From Lunularia cruciata (Eukaryota; Streptophyta; Marchantiopsida; Lunulariales; Lunulariaceae), in the NCBI GenBank assembly GCA_948567375.1, contig OX419756.1, positions 75,654,333 to 75,718,332 of the forward strand: a DNA stretch of 64,000 bases. Direction: 5' to 3'. The translations under genes were made by a program, and so were the position numbers. Within the stretch, counting starts at the first letter, position 1, and every line of letters begins with the position of its first letter. This document shows positions 36,236-47,972 of this stretch, in pieces. The notes beneath the pieces were generated by a model, which saw only the letters and a program-made list of their open reading frames with translations, ran no database searches and was not told the origin of the DNA.

Positions 36236-36268
36236 AAAAACCCTGAAGAGCAAACTTCAAGGGTTTTT
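36236..36268. repeat. Terminator-shaped hairpin with a trailing T run
   Basis: AAAAACCCTGAAG (36236-36248) pairs with CTTCAAGGGTTTTT (36254-36267) apart from one bulged A, and T residues follow. The form is that of a bacterial or plastid terminator, but no gene ends here and the surroundings are nuclear repeats. I list it as a structure, not as a working terminator. Confidence 0.5.
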
Positions 36269-37743
36269 CTATGTGTGGGTAATAACAAGTGTAGCGAAAG
36301 CGGTGGTACTCATAAACAACCAGGTTAGAAAAACATTCAACACCTAATAAGTAGACATATAAATTGAAAACGGGATGGAAAGACCCATCAAGTTTTACAA
36401 ATGGGCCCAGTTGGTTTAACCAGAGCTAAATCCCATGGTTAACTTGTCTTATTGCGACGATAATATCAAAACTATATAAACTACGTTATCTACACATCAT
36501 CTAAACATTCAAACAAATATAACCTAGTGTGAATATTCATTACAAATAGAGTTTACGAAAAGATCTCATGCTCTTTCTAGTGTGATGGATATCCACCGAT
36601 TGAAATAAGAAATGTGATAGTGTATGATATGCTTTCACTCGATCTCTAACCACCAAAGTATCAGAATCATTTACCATCGATCAAAAGAATACAAAATAAT
36701 AGATCTTCAATAGGTATATATCATAAGATATAAGATGGTGCTCACACGAAAGCAACTTTTTTCGCAGCTTGTTTCCTCGTGGAGGAGTTAACGCTCAAAC
36801 ATTCTACTCTTCACGCAATCTATCGTGCTTACGAATGCAAAGAGCTTCCGAGTTTGACGAGCGTCCCCACACTAAACCAGGAAACCCTATCCCATAATGC
36901 ACCATCTTGCTGGATCAAGCGTGCATGTATTGGCCCCGCATTACTGGGGTATATTAGGTGGTTTCAATAGCAGAAGTAACGGATGTTATGGGTAATTTAG
37001 AAAAACCCGCAGAGTTTCATAGCTAATTCATAAAAAATCAATTAAATGTGTAGAAATGCTCCTAAAATTTTAATATTTATTTGCATATATTTTATTTGAA
37101 ATACATGAAATATTAGTGATACTCACAAGATCATTCTTAACTTGAAAAGGTCAATTAGTTATGATTTTCGAGACCCGTAAATATTTTTGATAATGGGCAG
37201 TCACCTTCACTACGAATAGTCTTGTTATCTCAACTCCACCAGTAGACTTCCCGTGAACATCCATCAAAATTTTTCCGGATGTGAGACCAACTATTGTGCA
37301 GATATCGGTTGTCTTCCACCTAAACAAAAGTGCCATTAGATTAGTTAGAAAAGGTTTAGTTTTCCCTATTTCAAATCTTTTACATCTAATTATGCGCAGC
37401 TGTTAATTGCCTGAAGTAGTTAATGATTTTAACATTATTATTATAGGACATTTCAAGTAAACGTCATCTGCATTGATATATAGGCAGATGGATCCCGTCT
37501 AACAACCAGCAATATACTTGAATTTCATGCAGTAGTGCATAGCTTTCTTTTCCATGAATCACCTTGTTGGGTTCAAAGCGATATTTTCTTGTCAATTATG
37601 GGGCACACCATGTTATATTGATAAACTAGGCGAGCCAATTGAGAAGAAGGTCTAGTTTACTTCTATCCCGGAACAAACCTCTTTCCAAGAAGGTTCAATA
37701 TTGTCTACAAATATGACGAGTTGTCTTTATCCAGTTTCAAAGG

Positions 37744-37886
37744 AGAGGAAAAGGCGACCGCGTGGCAAACACGAAGAGTGGGAAGACCCCACGAGGTAAA
37801 ATGCTAAAGAGGAGCTAGGCTCCAATAGTATCATATGCGAAATTTGTCCTACGGTGCCTAAGATATCCGAGCTAGCTATGCAAGTC
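37744..37886 (-). mobile_element. SINE-like element, copy C, with 10-bp target-site duplication
   Basis: GTTTCAAAGG at 37734-37743 is repeated at 37887-37896, bracketing a 143-bp insert. Read on the minus strand it starts CGACTTGCATAGCTAG, contains CTTAGGCACCG, CTATTGGAGCC and GGGGTCTTCCCACTCTTCG, and ends GCGGTCGCCTTTTCC. It is shorter than copy A at the 5' end, which fits 5' truncation during target-primed insertion. Confidence 0.78.
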
Positions 37887-39440
37887 GTTTCAAAGGCAGG
37901 AAAGTTATAGAAGAATTGCAATCGTTGTTATTCGACAATTATTCGGTACCAACAGTGCGTTTATGGAAGGAGGAAAGCAGTTTCATAAAGACTGAACTCG
38001 TTAGATATACACTCTTAAGATATTCGTCAACATGAGAGATTCCTGAGGACAGAGACCATCAGTGGGATCAAAGTCGGTGATGTTGTTGGTCAATGGAAAC
38101 AACCAGTAGTACAGCGATACTTGAAAAGTTTGTTGACCCTGAAAATTAAAATTCGACCGAACGGGAGAATGAGTACGAAGACTTAAGCAAGTGGGACAAT
38201 GCAGTGATCATGAACAATTCTTTTTCTTAAGTGAATATGTTGTTTAGATTATAATTTAACGAAAGCATGACGATGTAGAATCCACACGCTATGCTTGACA
38301 TGTCGTCGAGTATCTCATGCAGATAGGAAAGGAGCAGTGACAAAGATTTACACGAAAAAGGAAGCAACCAAAAAAATAAAAAAATACTATTATGATGTGA
38401 ATATGAAAGCAAATAATTGGGGGGATAGGGGGATGATCTCCCATTTTCTTCGGTTCTCCATCTCTCCTTCTAGAACATGCCACAACAGAGGGCTCATACT
38501 CAATCAAACCGGTCAAGATATTGCTGTGTATATGGGAGAAGGACCCTATCTCAAGTTAACTTTTGTCGAGTTCTCTTTTGATGCGTGTTATGTTGCGAAA
38601 AGTCAACTCGGTGACGGGGAGAGACTTTATCGCGTGTTGAAACAAGTCAATCTTCAATATCCGAAAATAGTCAAAGCTAGGAGTGAGTTGTGCTGTGATA
38701 TTTGCTCTCATCGTGAATTTGTTGACAACAACAACAACAACTTGTATTCAAAAGATGATGACTAGATGAATCATCTCAAGATAAGAACCGAATTAGATAT
38801 AAGTTGAACATAGTGTATCATATATAAAATTTACAAGTGATACTCTTTTTGTAAGCCTAAGATATCAGGTTTGTTTAGTTCATCAATTAGTTTTCTACTA
38901 ATCTCATGTTTTTTTCTTTTTCTTGGAAATTCTAAACATTTAATCCTGTATGTCGTTTATAGTCGAATATAGATTGACACGAAAGAATATGCAACGAAGT
39001 TTACAGCAACACATTTATCAAATTGCCCATAATGGATCGTCTCCTCACCTACAATTAAATAAAATTTCCTGATTTCCCTTTTATTATAGAAAGTGTTGGA
39101 TCACTTACCATGCATAATACACTATAGAGGCCATGATCTCTCGTCGCATTGGACAGCCACCACCCACCATTTTTTAAGGACAATCATCCGTCTGATCAAA
39201 GAGAAGAGCATGCCATACCATGTCCTAACCTATGTTAAGTAAGTGTATGTGGGCAGTCCAATGCGCAATGCACATTTGATTACTTACAACTCTAATTTAC
39301 TTAACAACCGCAGAGGGCATGTTCCATAAATTAACTTCCCGTGGATTGAATCTCATCCAGGCCCACAATCTGCGTTGTACAGGAACATCAGAAGCTCAAA
39401 AAGGCGACCCCCTCATGCATGCTAGTCCGGATGACACGTA

Positions 39441-40986
39441 AAGGGGCACATGGTGAGCAATGTTTTTCCTGACCGCGGGGTCCACAGTTCATTCCTTGCT
39501 GACCGTCAAAAGCATCTGTCCTTCCGGCGGGGCCCGCGACGCTGCCCGAGAGTACCAAGTACCCGGGCAGAACCTCGCAAACCTGAGCGGGCTAACCGGG
39601 GTGCGCCTACCCCAGCCCGAGGCCCCGGATTCTCCACCCGGCGCCGCTTACTGCGGGGGCAAGGAGAATTTCCAAACCATTCTGGAGTCTCTGAGTGGCG
39701 CAAGTTTGCCTTGGCGCCACGCGCCGGCTCTCAAGGAAGGGAGCTGTACATCTCGGTCGTTAAAGTGGAATAGTCGGAGTATTTTGAATTCCGGTCGGAG
39801 GTGTTGGTTCTGAATTCCTGGACATTGGGTCCCCGTTCATCAGAGGTCAGAGCCGAGGGGTTGTGGAGTCATTGATGAGAATGAGTGCTTTACTTTTCTT
39901 GAACAGTTATTGAGTGAGGAGGTGCTGGTGTGCTTAGAAGAAAAGAGTGGAGGGAAGAAATCGACTGACTAACACCATCGTGTTTATGATATTAGAGAAG
40001 AGGAGAGGAGAGGACAGGACAGGCACGAGAGGGGAGGAGAGCAGACAAGATAGCTTTCATTTGTGGGTGTTGAATGTATTGTTGACCTGCTATTGACGCG
40101 TTGTGGAGCAGTGGACGGAAAGCTTTTTGCTGCAGCTGTGTGATGTCGTGATGCCGAGGTTGCCAAAATCCTTGGGTTATTTTATCTGATGGTTGCTTTT
40201 GTGGGTTCTTGACTTGAACGAAGGAAGTCTTCAGGGAGTAATAATATGTGTTGAATAGTGGGGAAGTAGTAGTTGAAGAAGTAGTGTCCCGTGCAACCTG
40301 GGCGGGGGAGGAAGAGAGAAGAGAAGAGGAGACTGAATATCATGAGGAGTGGAGGGATTTCGATCTTTGGAGCTAGTACGATTCACGGGCTCCGTGCGGA
40401 GAAAACATTGCTGTCTTGAATACTACATGAACGCTGCGAAGAACTGACTTGAAAGCGGTGGCTGCTGTGGGTGGTCGATTCCGCACACGTAGCGAGCAGC
40501 ACACCTGACGGCTCGAGATTTACTGATTGTGACATTGGCTCAATGCTGTTGAACGCAATGAAAGGGATTTTGGCACAAGTCAGACACTGAAGTTACATCA
40601 AACAGTTGGGAAAATTTGTCAGTCAGCATTCTTCTCCACATGGCGTCTCCTGTTGGCTGCTAGTAAAAGCCTGTTACTCGTCTCTATCTACCACCAGAAA
40701 TTCTTGATCTTTCACATTGTACAGAGCCCTTTCTCAAATAGCATTCAGCGGGTTCAGGTCTTTAGACAAACGATTGATCAATCGGGTTGATAGAGGTTGG
40801 CTTGAGAAAGAGAAGGGAGAAAGGAAGAAACAGAGTAATGGTTGTGAGGACTTAACAAGGACCCACAACGGAAAGAAGAGGGAGAAGGAGGGAAGGAGGG
40901 CATAGCTTGCAATTGACAGCGTGTGAGCGCAATGCAAAGGAGCAGGGGTCACTCGTAAAAGGAATGGAAGGAGGGAGGAGTGGAAC
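39441..40986 (+). promoter_or_regulatory. Upstream region of the receptor-like kinase gene
   Basis: At about 39450-39800 base composition changes from AT-rich to strongly GC-rich (for example GGCGGGGCCCGCGACG), as expected on entering a gene. From about 40300 to 40980 the plus strand becomes purine-rich with GA runs up to the ATG at 40987. This probably holds the promoter and a long, possibly spliced, 5' leader. Short upstream frames exist (39460-39813, 40717-40905), but I see no reason to call them proteins. Confidence 0.45.
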
Positions 40987-43900
40987 ATGGGCTGTTTTTT
41001 TCCAAAGAACAAGAGCAAATTTGCGCAGGCCGAGCACCGTCAAAATGGGTCAAAACCTGACTATATGTCGAGCAACAAGCCGGTGGTGTTGCCCGACCCT
41101 CACTACGTCGCCGGAGAGCAGCCCGCGAGGGCATCACCGGGGCGCCATGGAGTTGAGAAAGGGGGAAAGGGAGGGAACAACTCCATTAGCCCGACAAGAA
41201 GTGGCAGCAACTCCGCATCTAGACTGATCGGCCAATTCCCCCGTGCTCTCTCTGCCCCTCATGACTACTCCTTCGAGGATCCATCAACTATTTCCAACGG
41301 CAATGTCAACGGTGGTAGCTCTGCTGGCGCTTCTGCCGGGTTCTCAGCCCCTCTACCTTCTTTCCCATCTCCCATGGATGTTACTTCTTCTACACCATCC
41401 AACTCTGCACCTTTGTCGCTTGGATCATCACCTCTGGGTTGTGGCGTAACTCCTACCATCAACACTGCTGATTCCAGAAATTGGTCGGAGAGAAGGCTAT
41501 CTTTTAACGATAGAATGGAGAAGAAGTCGTCCTTTGGAGGCCGTCCAATTCGGCTTCCCAAGCCACAAAGCGGGGGCCATCCGTTGCCACTGCCCTACTC
41601 TCCAGATCGTTCCGAAGCTGGAGGGAGTTTTGCACATGCGTCACCAATTGGCGCTTCACCGAGTACCAGCATAGGACGAGAGGGGTATGGAGGGTATAAC
41701 CATGCTTACAAGGTGTTGTCTCTGGGAGGGCATAATCCCATGGATGCCATGCCCCTACCTCCTCCAGCTCTGCCCACAGAGAGTCGAACTCCTGTGCGCG
41801 GATTCTCGTTCTCAGAGCTCTCTCAAACGTTTTCACCGGAGTTTATGCTGGGTGATGGCGTGTCTGGTACTGCTTACCGGGCTTGGGTGGATGATGGCGA
41901 GAACAGGAAGATCGAAGTCGCTGTGGTTTGCCCTGCTAGCAAATCTCTCCAGGTACATATGAGTGCTCACGTAGAGAATATGTATTTCTGATCGCTCTCA
42001 GGGTAGGAGTAAGTGTCCTCTTCACGTCCTTGATATGAAGTGCTTTCGTGGCGGTGACATCGTCACCTGGAGACCTTTGCTACAGGGTTAGTGTTTTTGG
42101 AGAATACACGTCTAGCTATAGTCCTGGAGGGAAGTAGCCATCCATCAGTTGATAGATAGCTTAATGCCGTGGTCCGGGTAGCGCTGGCGCTGTCCATCAC
42201 TTCCTTTTCCTACATCTTGTTGGTAGTCTTGCCTCTCTTCATATTTTGCGAGACCTCTCTCCTCTCCTGGCCCTATGTGCTTATGTGCTGTGTGTGAATT
42301 TCGCAATTTGACCAACAGGGTCAAAAGGAATGGATGGCAGAGGTCAATTGGTTGGCTAGACTGCAAGATCCTCATCTATGCAAGCTGATCGGTTATTGTT
42401 CTGAGGATGCTACGACCCAAGATGGTGAGGTTAAACTCAGAGGTACCAGACGACTTTTGGTTTATGAATATCTGTGTAATGGTACCCTGGACAAGTATCT
42501 CATGGGAAAAGCTGGGCGACAATTGGAATGGTCAACAAGGATGAGAATAGCTTTGGATATTGCTCAGGGCCTAGCGTATCTTCACAATAAGGCTCCATTT
42601 CAGGTTAGTACGATCCGCATCTTAATCGTTGGTCGTGTATGTTATTTTGGCTATTATGTAGATATTGTCAACTTGTGTGCTATTGCTAACAGAAGGTGCA
42701 ATCTGCCTTTGGACAGGTGATTTGCAGGGATTTGTGTCCCGCCACAATTCAGCTGGACAAAGATTTCAGGGCGAAGTTGTTTGGTCTTGGCTTTGCGCGA
42801 TGCGGCCCAGAGGGCGATCAAGTTTCTCCCATGGTAATAACTCAGGGTACCCTCCAGGTTGTTGTACTCGAGGATGGTCTTTAGCATGTTGTCTGACCCT
42901 TGCATTTGTCAATGCTCCTCGAATATCTTACTTTTTCCTTCTGGACAGCTGCCGTTACCGTTTTTGAGCGAGAGATTTACTTCCACCGCTTATTCTGATC
43001 AAATTCTACCACCTAGAACCTTCATCTCTTTCCCTCCAAGTAAGATGTAAAGTTCTGTCTGTATTTTTCTAGGCTGGAGCATACGCTGCGCCAGAGTCAG
43101 GCCAAAATGGAGTTGTTACTCTCAAAAGTAATACTTGGAGTTTTGGAGTGGTGCTGCTGGAGCTACTCACTGGAAGGAGACACATGGATCCGATCAATGC
43201 TAAAGAACAGCAGAATTTGGTGCAGCTCACGAAGCCATTCTTGAGGGACGAATGCAAGCTCTTTCTTATTGTCGACCCCGAATTGAACGGGAGATATTCA
43301 GGAAGGGGGGCTATCAAGCTAGCTAATCTAATCTTTCAATGTCTACACAAAGAGGCTTCCTTGAGGCCTAATTTGAGTGAGGCTGTGGATGTGCTTAGAG
43401 GTGTACAAGTTGACGAGGATGCCATTCCTGGTGACTTGAAGAAAAGCCGGTCCCTTTCGCAGTCAATGACATCCCCGGTAAGCTACTCTCGGTCGACTTC
43501 AGATATATCTCTCAGACATAACGGTGAGGGGAAGAATTCTGGTGAGATCAAACAGCGGGAGCGTGAGCTCCAAAAGATGGCTGCTGGTTCCGTAGGTTCT
43601 TCAAGTCCATCTCGCAGCGAACCGAGGCAGTCGAGAGACCCCAAGCCCCGTGAGTTTCAAAGGATTGGAGTGGGGTCAGGTGCCGCTCATAGTGAGCATA
43701 CGGGACAGTCAAATGACTTGAAGCAACCAGAGCGAGAAGCGCAAAGACTACCTGCACCTGCTCAGGCCCTAGAACCGAGACAGACACAGAAGGTGGGCAT
43801 TCAACATGGGCCATTGAATGGTAGAAAGAAGCAGCTACGAGACTCGCAACAGCTAGAGCGTGAGCTACGGAAATTGGCCGGGCAAGTTACCACCGTCCCC

Positions 43901-44389
43901 GGAGGTTCCAGACTAGCTAGTATATTCAACATGGAGAACCACAAAGCACAGAAGCTACCTACACCACAGTCAGTTGAGTCCACTCAACCAGTGGACATCA
44001 AACAGCATGGTGAAGAAGCTCAGAAACTTCCCTCAGAACCGCAGCTTCTGGAATCCATAGAGATTATAGAGAAGAAAGCTCCTGCTCCAGAAGCCGAGAC
44101 AACCCCCATTCCTACGGGGCCCCTTGAAGAGTCTCATCAATTCAGCGAGCTGCAGGTAGAACCTGAGCTACTATCTCCTTTGGAAACACCCAGTCTCCCG
44201 ACTGTGGAGAAGGTGGAAATTACAGGGTCGCCAGAAATACCCACACTACCTGAGGAGTCTGTCTCATCCAATGAGGTCAAGCAGCAAATGCTTGAGGCGC
44301 AAAAGTTGGCCCGTACCTTAGCTGGTTCTCGAGCGTCATGTGCACCGGCTCTAACTTTTGATCCCCCGATGCTCCGAGAGGCATTTTGA
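40987..44389 (+). CDS. Receptor-like cytoplasmic pseudokinase with long repeat-bearing tail
   Basis: Four exons (40987-41952, 42319-42603, 42717-42833, 43073-44389), all in phase with GT-AG borders, encode about 894 residues. The N-terminus MGCFFPKNKSK fits N-myristoylation plus palmitoylation, so plasma-membrane attachment is likely. A Ser/Pro/Gly-rich linker follows to about residue 270. The kinase fold then has a glycine loop (LGDGVSGTAY), RRLLVYEYLCNGTLDKYL, APES and WSFGVVLLELLTGRR. Catalytic residues are lost: the VAIK lysine is Val314, HRD is CRD (420-422), the catalytic-loop Lys and Asn are Cys424 and Thr427, and DFG reads GLG (440-442). It is therefore predicted to be a pseudokinase, a scaffold or regulator. 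The C-terminal 330 residues are hydrophilic with five copies of a KQ...E.QKL motif. The closest plant group is RLCK (PBL-like fold); which subfamily is uncertain. Confidence 0.88.
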
Positions 44390-45558
44390 ACTTAGTGTGA
44401 GTTATATCAGCTTAAGCCCTTCTATTCTCAACCTTGTGTCTATCGGGTCTTGAGGTAAATATCTGCGAGTATCAAATTTTTCGTTCGACCTGCGGAGGAG
44501 GTTTCTCCTGTACAAGCTTGTAAGTCCAGAAGTTATTCACAAGCCATCATTTAGTAGAGAGGGTATATGAGGTCATCTCGAGCCTGATTGACGCCAATAG
44601 GGGTTACGAGCTTGATCACCTCCCTTGAGTGATCATCTGTAGTCCAGGATGAGTGCACTAGCAAGTTTTCAGACTTGAGGTGAATGAAGTGTACAATATA
44701 AAGAAGTTTCACGATCATCAATGGTCCCCGAGTACTGCTGCTTAATTTTGTATTTCGCTAGTGTCTTGATGAATGTACTGTAAACCTCACTAGTATGAAT
44801 GGTGATAAAGTTCCGCTCTTTTCAAGTAGCCTTTCGATACATGAACGCGTAATTACTTGTGAGCGTTATGACTCATGAGTATAATTGCAAAGCAATTACT
44901 TCTGACTCAGATCAGCAACCCTTAAATGAAACGACAATGTCACCCTGATTTGTGCACAGCTTGGGAGCCCAGTCTGAAAATACAGTAAAGTCTTCATAAC
45001 TAGGAAGAAGTCATGAAGTGATGTGCCTCGGGGATTGCAGCCAAGATCTCCTGTCCTTCATTATGAATTCAATAAGGTAGTATCCTGCTACCTCTGGAGA
45101 TCCTGCGAATCCCCCCACCGTATATCAGAGATATGTACACGTATCACAATCGATCTTCACTGCGGACGTCTTGTCAGGAACGATACCGTCTCTGTTCCTG
45201 ATGTGGCGCAAACAACTCATCACCTGAGGATCCCCTCAAATCTGGTTTGTCTACTTACGGTTCCAGGCGTACTCTGTCACTGCCTTAGCTGACAGTTGTG
45301 GCCCTGGAGATTTGTCTTTTCAGCTGTCCACTTTGTCCACGTTTTACTTTCTTCCCAAAGACTTCAGAGATGGAAGTTCGTCACTACACCTCGGAGCATC
45401 CGTCAAAAGTGGCTGTAGATCGCGTCCAATGCACCCAACACCTCAATATCTGAGATGCCTATATCGGTAAATCTGGACTGGTCGTAACTGATCTTTCCTC
45501 ATCCACCTAAGGTTGCTGTAAATGTAAGGGGCATTTTTACTCTTCAGACGAAAAGGAA

Positions 45559-45667
45559 AACATTGGCTAGCAAAGTGAAAAAGGCGACCGCGTAGAGAAC
45601 ACAAACATTGGCTAGCTAAGTGAAAAAGGCGACCGCGTAGAGAACACGAACATTGGCTAGCAAAGTG
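45559..45667 (+). repeat. 45-bp tandem repeat, about 2.4 copies, built on the SINE-like tail
   Basis: CATTGGCTAG starts at 45561, 45606 and 45651, giving a 45-base period. Each unit contains AAAAAGGCGACCGCGTAGAG, the same end sequence found in the SINE-like copies. The array probably grew from one inserted end fragment. Confidence 0.88.
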
Positions 45668-46397
45668 CAGGGAACAGAAAGTCAAACTCCTTGTTCCTGG
45701 CAGATTGGAAAGAGATGGTTGGAAGTGGTATCTGTACACGCTTAAAAGTAGCCACCGATTTGGCCTTTCCAACGCATATTTACGTAACGACTGGGGTGAT
45801 CCAAAGCTTTAATTTCAATCAAACAATCTTTCTGAACGCCGATGGAGGGTGAAGGAGGGCATACTGCTCCTCATCATTGTCTTCAGACACCACCTTGCAC
45901 TGGCTCCAAAGCGATTAGAGCTTAGCAAACCACATACCCACTACCGTCCATACCTAGAATCAATTGTCCCTAGGTGACACAAGTTGTACCGAGAATGTTT
46001 ACATATGAAAATGTTCACATGGTAACTGTTGACATTGAGTGTTTATATGCGTCAGATCTGTTTGTTTCTTGTTCTCTTAACAAAGTGGACACTACGTGGA
46101 ACTGTCAAAAAAATAGAGAAGCACATGTATAGACCTATTCTCCGGCTCCTGACCCAATAAAGGAATTGAAGACCCTGTAGCCATTTCTTGGGTGGACACA
46201 CGCACAATCCACTAGATGAAAAAATTCCTTTAAAGAGGGTTTGGTGAAAAGCGGGTATGCTAGCCTGCCAACCTAGACTAATCGGAGCTCCTGACTGATT
46301 ACTGCGGACCTTTGATGGTACTTGGGTCGGATAAACCCGCGGGCGATTTGCATATTCACTTTCTTACCGCCTTTAAGAAGGCCACATTTTTCGATAC

Positions 46398-46503
46398 CAG
46401 GTTGCACTGGAGTGCAACCTGTAAGTGGATATCTCTATCTAGAGATACCCACTTGACTGAGTGGGTATCTCTAGTAAGGACATTGTTCGTTCAATGTGTC
46501 CTT
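46398..46503. repeat. Cluster of adjacent and mutually exclusive hairpins
   Basis: Stem 1 pairs 46398-46408 with 46411-46421 (11 bp, 2-base loop). Stem 2 pairs 46423-46436 with 46441-46454 (one mismatch, 4-base loop). Stem 3 pairs 46439-46453 with 46460-46474 (15 bp perfect, 6-base loop). Stem 4 pairs 46476-46485 with 46492-46503, with a 2-base bulge. Stems 2 and 3 share the segment 46441-46453 and cannot form together. Confidence 0.9.
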
Positions 46504-47972
46504 TTATGATTTCGACAAGTGAAGTAGTCAGATATACTGTCAGCAGACTTCGTTGATTTATCGATCAAATTTATTTACCGTTGTACACTACCAAGTAACT
46601 GCATAACTGACTGCACTCCGATACTTTTGAGTACCTGCAGTCAAAAACGAAGAAAAACAAATCAAAGTCTCAATCAAAGCATGACACCAGGTTCAGCATC
46701 CTCTTCTAATTCTTAATTTTGTTTGAGGCGGAAAGTCCACACAGTGACCAGAACGGAAAGACTCGTAAAGATTGATTTGCTCCATCCCCTTTTGTAGCAC
46801 GGAGTAAAGGGGAAACGGACTATTTCCCACACTCAAATCGTCTCCTGACATGAATTGGTCTGCGTATTTCAAGTAGACTCCGCATCCGCTCACTAATTAG
46901 GGCTGTAAAACTGGTTGTCTATGTGAATAGGAAAGCAAGCAAGGGCATCTGATACCAGACAAAGGTTCCACTAGGCACAGACGAGGCTCTACCTAGATGA
47001 GGGAACTGGAACCACCAGTGCTCCTGATCGCTGTCAGTAAGCGGTATATTCTGGCATGATATGCAAGAAGAAAGCACCTTATCTTCACTACTTCCTTACT
47101 GTTGACAAATCCATCGCAAGAAGGCGCAATCAAGTCCTCCTGCGAGTGAGCTGTAAAAATTCAGCAGGTGGTCTTTCTTACTGTAGAATATGATACATCA
47201 AGTCGGGGCCTCACTAGAAACCATAACATTGCTTTCACATCGCAGATCGCAACTTCACACTTTTGGCATGACGCATGATTATGGCTATCTACTTCATCTG
47301 ACCTTGCCACCCTCCAAACTCAGGAAACAACCAGTCAAGTCCCCCTTCAAACCAACCTGTCCCCCTTCCAATGTAGCGTCTCTGTATCGCTTGAGACTGA
47401 CGTATAATCTGTATATGAAGGATACCTACAAGTCTTCTGGAGACAACTTATCGAAGCGTTCCTCTGTCCAACATCCCAAAGATCAAGAACAACAGCGCTC
47501 ACTTTATACATGTATCTCACATGTATCTGACGGCTAGGAGTACCTGAAGCGACCCAGAAGGCTACTTTTGGACTAAGCCTTTTCCTTAATACTACTTCTA
47601 ATGTAAGGCCAACATGAGAAGCCCAAATCAATCCAAAATGGTGAGGAAAGAGCGGACGATGCGCCAGTGCGGTACCATGGTATAGGATCGCATGCATAAT
47701 CCTTCATAGGAACTTAACTGGTCATATTTGATGAAACCCGGAAGGTCATCGCCACTGCTTTAGCTTGGGTATAGTCTCCATCACAGTAGTAAAATCCTCG
47801 CAGTCCATCTCCCAAGAAGGAACTCGGTTTACCATGATAGTAGGGCCACCTTCGGGGTATTTTATTGGGCCTGCTGGCCTTTTCAGATCTGATGCGGGTG
47901 TACCCAGGACAATTCAAATGATCCAAGTTGATCCAAAATGAAGGGGAATTCGGATTTTGGATGGTGATAAAG

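Larger units (their letters stand above)
34430..39440. other. Gene-free, AT-rich region outside the listed repeats
   Basis: Apart from the repeats listed separately, I find no supported gene. One plus-strand frame, 38295-38765 (156 codons), includes LILNQTGQDIAVYMGEGPYL and LYRVLKQVNLQYPKIVKARS and ends in an AAC microsatellite coding for five Asn. It looks more protein-like than its neighbours but matches no family I know. It could be a decayed gene or chance. Confidence 0.4.
44390..47972. other. Gene-free spacer between the pseudokinase and the RING gene
   Basis: The left end should hold the 3' untranslated region of the pseudokinase and the right end that of the RING gene, which are convergent. 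I see no supported coding frame in between. Notable contents are the 45-bp tandem repeat at about 45559-45667 and the hairpin cluster at 46398-46503. Confidence 0.5.
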
